NCBI GenBank assembly: GCA_965153355.1
Contig: OZ231128.1
Location: 50,902,001 to 50,966,000, forward strand
Length of the DNA: 64,000 nucleotides
Source: Flaccisagitta enflata
Lineage: Eukaryota; Chaetognatha; Sagittoidea; Aphragmophora
Direction: 5' to 3'
Shown: positions 56,501 through 64,000 of the stretch, piece by piece
Layout of the letters: each line of letters starts with the position of its first letter
Position numbering within the stretch: position 1 is the stretch's first letter
Notes under the pieces: model-generated
The model's database searches: none
The model's input: only the letters and a program-made list of their open reading frames with translations
Told to the model about the DNA's origin: nothing
Position numbers and translations under genes: made by a program

Positions 56501-57697
56501 ACGTGGTGCCATCCCCAAATACGCCGTCAAAGGAGGTCTCAGCGAAGGTCAGTGCTCCGAGTTTCTTTCGGCGTTTTGGCTTAGGTGATCAGCCAATTAA
56601 TGATGTGAAATATTCATTAAAGTATTTTACTTGAAGAATTGCCAAGATTTTAAATATACAATTGCGCCATGTTTATTTTGTATTTAAAAAAATGATATCT
56701 TTAAGTATAAAAACCTATCTATCTACCTATCTTTTAGTATAAAAACCATGATATTTATTAGTTTCTTTCATGCACAGACGGGGAATTGTTGTACATCGGA
56801 CGAAACGCGGGATCTCTAGTTGATGGTCGTAACGCTTTGGGCGATCGCTTTCCGGCGCAATCACCGCCTCGTCGACTCATCGGCAAAGTCCATTCTAGAT
56901 TTGGCCGCCTTTATATCGCATTCAGAGGCGTCGAATATTTTTACGACGAATACGAAGTTCTCGCGCTCAATCAATCGCCGGCAGCTTTGCAAGTGAGCGT
57001 TTCCATCTTCTGTAATAACCGGGAAGCCCGGTTCTTTTTAAGAGTATGCTTTATCGCCTTCTGAATATGGTTGAAAAGAATGGCTTTTGGAGCACTCGAA
57101 CGACTTTTCTATGGTATTTGGTCGCTATGACTTGAGAAAACTCAACCGGACTACCAGAAACCTCACATTCCAAGATAGTAATTATGTGATTTCTTCGCCC
57201 GCATATAGGTTCTTTGTCGCAATCTCATTCTTCGATGCTGCGCGTCTTCCTCTTCCTCCTCTTCCTCTTCCTCTCCTCCAGACATCCTCTCGCTGCCTTT
57301 ACCAACCAAGCTCCTGACATTCCTCAGCCGCGCTTTACCGTCGTCTGCCCAAATAGCTCCGATCGAATTTGAGTCTCAGCCGGGAACACTTGCCTCTGAA
57401 AACAGTACAAACAGTCACGATAGTGACGTGGTTGACGACAGCGCCGGCGTTGACGAGTTGGGTCATTTGATTGAATTGAGCGCCATCACTGAAAAAGCCC
57501 ACGATAGACTCGACCCCGACTCGTGTTTATCTTCCACTTCATCTTCGTCTTCTGAATCATCATCCGACGACGACGACGACAAAAACGGCATCGACAACGA
57601 AATGGCCGTTCACGCTGAGAAGCCGGAAAATGAAGTGGAAGACGACGAATGGACCTCTCAGTTTTTCCCCTCCATATCCTGGAACCACGACTGTTAA
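53550..57697 (+). CDS. DM9-domain protein
   Basis: Four exons with matching phases give 432 aa: 53550-53953, 56357-56547, 56778-56992 and 57209-57697. Residues ~183-268 show a DM9 (DUF3421-related) repeat: GAIPKYAVKGG, DGELLYIGRNA, LIGKVHSRFGRLYIAFRGVEY and DEYEVL. The first exon (STIAWVNVGP...GCVAAS) has a weaker, partly similar pattern and may be a divergent companion repeat. The last exon is Ser-rich, then acidic (DDDDDKNG), and ends SWNHDC. There is no signal peptide, so the protein is probably cytosolic. Oyster DM9 proteins are mannose-binding lectins in innate immunity; a similar role here is only a possibility. Intron 1 holds two palindromic MITEs, a satellite and a hairpin-headed element. 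A second ATG lies three codons after the first. Confidence 0.82.
54071..54643. mobile_element. Palindromic MITE with minisatellite arms (family F, copy 1)
   Basis: Termini GGGCAGCGGCCCCAAAGGGG and its near-complement frame a 573-bp inverted repeat centred near 54352. Each arm is built of ~20-bp units (CCCAGTCTCGAGGCCCAAAT or complement). The right-arm units (54410-54530) are almost identical; the left-arm units are diverged. Confidence 0.75.
54733..55348 (+). repeat. Dispersed repeat, copy 2, interrupted
   Basis: It matches 690-975 but is split by ~360 bp between GGGAAGGAAAA and TATAACTA. Most of the insert is the MITE at 54888-55129. Confidence 0.7.
54888..55129. mobile_element. Palindromic MITE with internal repeat (family F, copy 2)
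   Basis: It has the same terminal GGGCAGCGGCCCCAAAGGGG as copy 1, extended by CAAAGTCCTGTAGAACA and its complement on the right. The interior is a ~20-bp CCTGAGAGGGCAGATTTCAG-type repeat, unrelated to that of copy 1. Confidence 0.75.
55484..55930 (+). repeat. Three-copy ~147-bp satellite
   Basis: Units start TCAGA at 55484, 55629 and 55778 and share AATGAGCTA, GATATG(C/T)TTT, TATTTGC and CTTAA(A/T)CAAA words. Identity is moderate. It lies in DM9 intron 1. Confidence 0.75.
55980..56135 (-). mobile_element. Hairpin-headed element, copy 8
   Basis: On the minus strand it begins TTTTTAGTCGC near 56135, has GTCGGTCTGTCGGTC, and ends CCTGCCCACCCGCAACT then GCCGTGTATCCGGCC near 55985, as copy 7 does. 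The head stem is imperfect. Confidence 0.5.
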
Positions 57698-57801
57698 TTG
57701 TCCACAAGTTTGCTTTCAGAGGTGTCAAAATGAATTATGCTAGGAGGATAAATAACTTCTAACCAACTAACATTTACAAATAATCGCGCGTCTGTGATAC
57801 A

Positions 57802-57835
<34 letters not shown>

Positions 57836-58056
57836 ACAAAATCTCCTCTTCCAGACGTTGAAAGACACCTTGACTTTTTTCTCAACGAGAATTACCCAAA
57901 TCTGACTTAGAACTATGCAATTTTACTCCGTGGTTTATGTCTACGGGGCCATGTGACCGCGTTGCACACGTGATTGCATTTGAAAGGGATAATTATAGCG
58001 GACTCTTGGAAGACCCTCTCAAGGGTTGTTGTTGTTGCTATTGTTGTTGCCGGACG
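57698..58056. other. Intergenic, DM9 gene to HSD17B8
   Basis: 359 bp with a short (CT)n run (57803-57834) and an acceptor-like CTCCTCTTCCAG (57844-57855). No other feature was seen. Confidence 0.4.
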
Positions 58057-61000
58057 ATGTCTCTCGCCGGTCGTTTGGCCCTGATTACCGGCGGCGGAAG
58101 TGGCATCGGGAGAGCCACATGTCTGACGCTTCTCAAGAACGGCGCCCGAGTGGCGGCCGTCGACGTCAACCTTGAAGGGGCGCGACAAACATGTCTTGAC
58201 TCGGGTGGGGAATCCAACGAAATACGTGGTAAGTTTGCGCGTTTGTCTTGTATGGTTTTTCTCTGCTTTTGTTTTTTTCCCCGATTCCCTGATGATCTCG
58301 ACGATTGAATAATCAATCTGAAAAAATGGAGGAATGGTTCGAATTGGTTAGACGGACGATTGGATGCATGGACGGACGGATGAATGAATGATAGAATGAA
58401 TGAAAGATAGGATGAATGATATTTGTCGGGAAAAAATAATCAACAACGAATGATACGTTAAAGGAATGAATATTAAACTGATAAAAGACGTTTTTGCTTA
58501 AACATTCAGCCTTTGACGCGGACATCCGATGCAGAAAATCAGTAAATGCGCTGTGGAACTCGGTTAAGGAAGAATTTGGCGACGTCCCTTCAATCATCGT
58601 TAATTCTGCCGGTTGGTTGTGGCAATTTATAGCGTGAATGAAAAGAAGTTTCCGCCACAGGAGCGGTTGTCCTAGGATATCCTAGATTCATGCCAGAAGT
58701 TTTCTCACGATTTTCCTCGTTTTGCAAACCAAGGAATCACGAGGGATGGTTTTCTCCTCTCCATGGACGATGAGAGATTCGACGAAGTTATGGACATCAA
58801 TCTCAAAGGAACATTTCTTGTCACTCAAATCGCTTGTCAACAAATGATTCAGCACGGGGATGGCGCTGGAGGTGCTATCGTCAACATTTCCTCCATTTCG
58901 GCAAAGATTGGAAACTTGGGCCAAGCCAATTACGTCGCTTCCAAAGCCGGCGTTACTGGTATGCACGTATTATCTTGCTAAAAAGTATAACAAGATGCAA
59001 TACAGTTCATTTGTTTATCAATAAGTACATTTATCATTTGTTAAATACAACTATTACTGTGCGCCATCTCCCTGGGCTTTAACTTAGGCTTTCATGAGCC
59101 TCGGTATGCTTCTATAAAGTGATAGAGGGTAAAGAAGTGTGATGCTCTTCCACACATTGAGAACTATTCTCTTGAGCCTTGCCCTTTAGCCCCTACTACA
59201 GTTTATTCATCTGACTATTACCATTTGATCGGATTGAGGCCTAGACTATTACCAGGCCAACTTGGCGCCAACTTAACGCCAGCTTGACGCCATAGTCTGA
59301 GCAAAAAAGATGCGTTTGTCCCTGACAATGTTGCGCTCAAAAAATATTAAAATTCTAAAACGCAATTTTTTCACCATTTTCCACTGGAGGTAGCAATTTT
59401 GTTTTTCTTGACATTTCTAAATAACTGAATTTAGAGCTATGCGGTTTGCACCATTTGATTGGAAATTTGATGAAGTTTTTAGGCGTCATCAATTTTCCTG
59501 TGTTTGCATCATTCTTTTGGTAGTTATGCCCTATAATGCTTGTTGTTATATATATTAGCAAGATAGTATGTCTGGTTGTTTGGTCTGTCGGCTATCGGTA
59601 GTCATCCTATTGTAAGCCTGCTCTGTCTCTGATGCCACGCGCGCAGCCCTACACATTCACTTTCACACAGAGAGAAACGCAATCAGTCGCCGTGATTCGA
59701 TGTCGGTGTTAGGCGTTCTCATTAGAGAGAAAGCCAGAAATTATCATGGATAATGTGCTTTTTGTTTTCATCTCAAGGATTTACCAAGACGGTCGCGAGA
59801 GAAATGGCCAAGTTCAAGATCCGCGCTAATACGATTGTTCCAGGTAACTAACCCCTACTAAAATCTTGCTAGCTTTTGCAATATTGATCTTGACTCGCAC
59901 TCTTCGAAACGCATTCACTCAATTCTAAAGACACTCATTCACTCAATTCTGGACAGTCGACACGCTCTTTCCCTTCATTCTGAGCACATACATTCAATTC
60001 TGAACACATTTATTCAATTCTGAACACGCTCATTCACTCACTTCTGAACCCGCTCATTCACTCAATTCTGAGCGCGCTCATTCACTTAACTCTGGACACA
60101 CATTCACTCAGTTCTGGACAGTGGACACGCTTTTTCCCTTCATTCTGAGCACATTCATTCAATTCTGAACACATTTATTCAATTCTGAACACGCTCCTTC
60201 ACTCAATTCTGAACGCGCTCCTCTACTAAATTCTGAACATGCTCTTTCACTTAATTCTGAACACGCTCTTTCTGAACACGCTCTTTCACTTAATTTTGAA
60301 AATGCTCATTCATGCAATTCTGAACTGATTTATTCAATTCTGAACACGCTCACTCACTCAATTCTGAACACGCTCACTCACTCAATTCTGAACACGCTCA
60401 CTCACTCAATTCTGAACACGCTCACTCACTCAATTCTGAACACGCTCACTCACTCAATTCTGAACACGCTCACTCACTCAATTCTGAACACGCTCACTCT
60501 CTCAATTCTGAACACGGTCACTCTCTCAATTCTGAACACGGTCACTCTCTCAATTCTGAACACGCTCACTCTCTCCATTCTGAACACGCTCACTCTCTCC
60601 ATTCTGAACACGCTCACTCTCTCAATTCTGAACACGCTCACTCTCTCCATTCTGAACACGCTCACTCTCTCAATTCTGAACACGCTCACTCTCTCCATTC
60701 TGAACACGCTCACTCTCTCCATTCTGAACACGCTCACTCTCTCCATTCTGAACACGCTCACTCTCTCAATTCTGAACACGCTCACTCTCTCAATTCTGAA
60801 CACGCTCACTCTCTCCATTCTGAACACGCTCACTCTCTCCATTCTGAACACGCTCACTCTCTCCATTCTGAACACGCTCACTCTCTCCATTCTGAACACG
60901 CTCACTCTCTCCATTCTGAACACGCTCACTCTCTCAATTCTGAACACGCTCACTCTCTCAATTCTGAACACGCTCACTCTCTCCATTCTGAACACGCTCA

Positions 61001-63742
61001 CTCTCTCCATTCTGAACACGCTCACTCTCTCCATTCTGAACACGCTCACTCTCTCAATTCTGAACACGCTCACTCTCTCCATTCTGAACACGCTCACTCT
61101 CTCCATTCTGAACACGCTCACTCTCTCCATTCTGAACACGCTCACTCTCTCCATTCTGAACACGCTCACTCTCTCCATTCTGAACACGCTCACTCTCTCC
61201 ATTCTGAACACGCTCACTCTCTCCATTCTGAACACGCTCACTCTCTCCATTCTGAACACGCTCACTCTCTCCATTCTGAACACGCTCACTCTCTCCATTC
61301 TGAACACGCTCACTCTCTCCATTCTGAACACGCTCACTCTCTCCATTCTGAACACGCTCACTCTCTCCATTCTGAACACGCTCACTCTCTCAATTCTGAA
61401 CACGCTCACTCTCTCAATTCTGAACACGCTCACTCTCTCAATTCTGAACACGCTCACTCTCTCAATTCTGAACACGCTCACTCTCTCAATTCTGAACACG
61501 CTCACTCTCTCAATTCTGAACACGCTCACTCTCTCAATTCTGAACACGCTCACTCTCTCAATTCTGAACACGCTCACTCTCTCAATTCTGAACACGCTCA
61601 CTCTCTCAATTCTGAACACGCTCACTCTCTCAATTCTGAACACGCTCACTCTCTCAATTCTGAACACGCTCACTCTCTCAATTCTGAACACGCTCACTCT
61701 CTCAATTCTGAACACGCTCACTCTCTCAATTCTGAACACGCTCACTCTCTCAATTCTGAACACGCTCACTCTCTCAATTCTGAACACGCTCACTCTCTCA
61801 ATTCTGAACACGCTCACTCTCTCAATTCTGAACACGCTCACTCTCTCAATTCTGAACACGCTCACTCTCTCAATTCTGAACACGCTCACTCTCTCAATTC
61901 TGAACACGCTCACTCTCTCAATTCTGAACACGCTCACTCTCTCAATTCTGAACACGCTCACTCTCTCAATTCTGAACACGCTCACTCTCTCAATTCTGAA
62001 CACGCTCACTCTCTCAATTCTGAACACGCTCACTCTCTCAATTCTGAACACGCTCACTCTCTCAATTCTGAACACGCTCACTCTCTCAATTCTGAACACG
62101 CTCACTCTCTCAATTCTGAACACGCTCACTCTCTCAATTCTGAACACGCTCACTCTCTCAATTCTGAACACGCTCACTCTCTCAATTCTGAACACGCTCA
62201 CTCTCTCAATTCTGAACACGCTCACTCTCTCAATTCTGAACACGCTCACTCTCTCAATTCTGAACACGCTCACTCTCTCAATTCTGAACACGCTCACTCT
62301 CTCAATTCTGAACACGCTCACTCTCTCAATTCTGAACACGCTCACTCTCTCAATTCTGAACACGCTCACTCTCTCAATTCTGAACACGCTCACTCTCTCA
62401 ATTCTGAACACGCTCACTCTCTCAATTCTGAACACGCTCACTCTCTCAATTCTGAACACGCTCACTCTCTCAATTCTGAACACGCTCACTCTCTCAATTC
62501 TGAACACGCTCACTCTCTCAATTCTGAACACGCTCACTCTCTCAATTCTGAACACGCTCACTCTCTCAATTCTGAACACGCTCACTCTCTCAATTCTGAA
62601 CACGCTCACTCTCTCCATTCTGAACACGCTCACTCTCTCCATTCTGAACACGCTCACTCTCTCAATTCTGAACACGCTCACTCTCTCCATTCTGAACACG
62701 CTCACTCTCTCAATTCTGAACACGCTCACTCTCTCAATTCTGAACACGCTCACTCTCTCAATTCTGAACACGCTCACTCTCTCAATTCTGAACACGCTCA
62801 CTCTCTCAATTCTGAACACGCTCACTCTCTCAATTCTGAACACGCTCACTCTCTCAATTCTGAACACGCTCACTCTCTCAATTCTGAACACGCTCACTCT
62901 CTCAATTCTGAACACGCTCACTCTCTCAATTCTGAACACGCTCACTCTCTCAATTCTGAACACGCTCACTCTCTCAATTCTGAACACGCTCACTCTCTCA
63001 ATTCTGAACACGCTCACTCTCTCAATTCTGAACACGCTCACTCTCTCAATTCTGAACACGCTCACTCTCTCAATTCTGAACACGCTCACTCTCTCAATTC
63101 TGAACACGCTCACTCTCTCAATTCTGAACACGCTCACTCTCTCAATTCTGAACACGCTCACTCTCTCAATTCTGAACACGCTCACTCTCTCAATTCTGAA
63201 CACGCTCACTCTCTCAATTCTGAACACGCTCACTCTCTCAATTCTGAACACGCTCACTCTCTCCATTCTGAACACGCTCACTCTCTCAATTCTGAACACG
63301 CTCACTCTCTCAATTCTGAACACGCTCACTCTCTCAATTCTGAACACGCTCACTCTCTCAATTCTGAACACGCTCACTCTCTCAATTCTGAACACGCTCA
63401 CTCTCTCAGTTCTGAACACGCTCACTCTCTCAATTCTGAACACGCTCACTCTCTCAATTCTGAACACGCTCACTCTCTCAATTCTGAACACGCTCACTCT
63501 CTCAATTCTGAACACGCTCACTCTCTCAATTCTGAACACACATTCACACAACAGGATTCATCGTGACTCCAATGACGGACGTCGTTCCCGAGAAAGTCAT
63601 GGCCTCGTTGAAACGTCAAATTCCCCTCAGTCGCTTCGGACAGCCCAGTGAAATCGCCGACGTGGCCCTTTTCCTATCATCGCCCATGTCCTCCTATGTC
63701 ACCGGAGCCGTCATTGAAGTTACCGGGGGATTAGCTATGTGA
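58057..63742 (+). CDS. HSD17B8: Short-chain dehydrogenase, 17-beta-HSD type 8
   Basis: Five exons, all junctions phase 1, give 250 aa: 58057-58228, 58510-58611, 58734-58958, 59778-59843 and 63555-63742. Classical SDR motifs are intact: TGGGSGIG (11-18) for NAD(P) binding, D62, NSAG (89-92), N114, the ISSIS serine (144/145) and YVASK (Y158, K162). The C-terminus PGFIVTPMT...VTGGLAM closely matches HSD17B8. This enzyme oxidises estradiol and, with CBR4, forms the 3-ketoacyl-ACP reductase of mitochondrial fatty acid synthesis. Close bacterial relatives are FabG; the intron structure rules out contamination. Intron 4 (3.7 kb) is mostly a 24-bp minisatellite. A retained alternative ATG lies upstream at 57936 but adds sequence without homology. 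Confidence 0.93.
59000..59165 (+). repeat. Dispersed repeat also present at 7590-7745
   Basis: It shares ATCAATAAGTACATT, GGGCTTT, GAGCCTCGGTATGCTT and GTGATGCTCTTCC with the other copy. It lies in HSD17B8 intron 3. The following ~600 bp (59166-59770) showed no clear feature. Confidence 0.5.
59920..63537. repeat. 24-bp minisatellite, ~3.2 kb homogeneous core
   Basis: The unit reads CTGAACACGCTCACTC then TCTCAATT, about 130 copies at 60320-63537. Diverged, length-variable relatives (TTCTGAACACGCTCATTCAC) occupy 59920-60320. An A-to-C variant (TCTCCATT) is clustered at 60570-61390 and 62610-62695, showing block-wise amplification. The 1025-codon minus-strand open frame is trivial because 24 is divisible by 3. 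Confidence 0.98.
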
Positions 63743-63821
63743 TAACAAATGTCTTCGATCGTTCCGTTTCCATTTGCCCTTCTGTCTCTCTTTCTGTTCA
63801 TCTCTACGATATCACTCGCTT

Positions 63822-63904
<83 letters not shown>
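63822..63904. repeat. (CT)n microsatellite
   Basis: A pure CT run about 80 bp after the HSD17B8 stop, in the presumed 3' UTR or just beyond it. Confidence 0.97.
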
Positions 63905-63906
<2 letters not shown>

Positions 63907-64000
63907 CCCACTTCCCTACAACCTTCTTCGCAGTATTTTGGTTAATCTTCGATCATGATTTACTAGTCATCCGGTAATTTTCTCGCTCGCACGCACCTTC

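Noticed and set aside
60474-63551. 1025-codon minus-strand ORF
   Set aside because: It is a pure read-through of a 24-bp intronic repeat in HSD17B8. Absence of stops follows from the unit length.
58057-63742. Bacterial FabG contamination
   Set aside because: Five exons with consistent phase-1 GT-AG introns show a nuclear gene.

Overview
The window looks like nuclear DNA of an invertebrate animal. It holds spliced genes with GT-AG introns and animal-type families: a RUN/PX sorting nexin, PP2A B56, VPS25, HSD17B8, a DM9-domain protein and an Ig-type membrane protein. Dense transposons and satellites surround them. The genetic code is standard and I saw no bacterial or viral-genome features. 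The species cannot be fixed; DM9 proteins are common in molluscs and arthropods but are not diagnostic.

Every host gene I could assemble lies on the + strand. In order: the 3' end of an SNX29-like PX gene (1007-2694); a complete 13-exon PP2A B56 regulatory subunit (4045-9588); a small unrecognised 161-aa protein with one hydrophobic segment (13528-15033); VPS25 of ESCRT-II (15131-43399), whose first intron is 26.9 kb; a PC4/SUB1-like gene, seen only by its last exon or two, lying inside that intron (last exon 40733-40900); a roughly 1095-aa Ig-domain single-pass membrane protein with two His/Glu-rich blocks (43969-53192); a DM9 protein (53550-57697); and HSD17B8 (58057-63742). Several neighbours are only 97-570 bp apart although their introns are long.

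The 15-42 kb region is layered. VPS25 intron 1 holds a non-LTR retrotransposon (about 15650-21620), (TG)n arrays, and the putative PC4 gene. The intron of that gene carries a 24-bp TTAGGG-rich minisatellite, split by a young 14.1-kb Gypsy-type LTR retrotransposon (25288-39401). The element has two 928-bp LTRs that look almost identical, a TGAG target duplication, intact gag and pol, and a third intact 964-aa ORF in the env position. That third ORF carries what reads as a DEDDy 3'-5' exonuclease, with D165/E167, D212 and Y288/D292. This is the most unusual find.

Short non-autonomous elements are abundant. Several families have TA target duplications. One dispersed family starts with a small hairpin whose two arms change together between copies, followed by a (GTCY)n tract. 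Another pair of palindromic elements shares its termini but has different minisatellites inside. Long satellite arrays fill introns, notably a 3.2-kb 24-bp array in HSD17B8, an 18-bp array and a dimeric ~301-bp satellite in the Ig-protein gene, and a palindromic 20-21-bp array next to the PC4 exon. Many long ORFs over these arrays are not genes.
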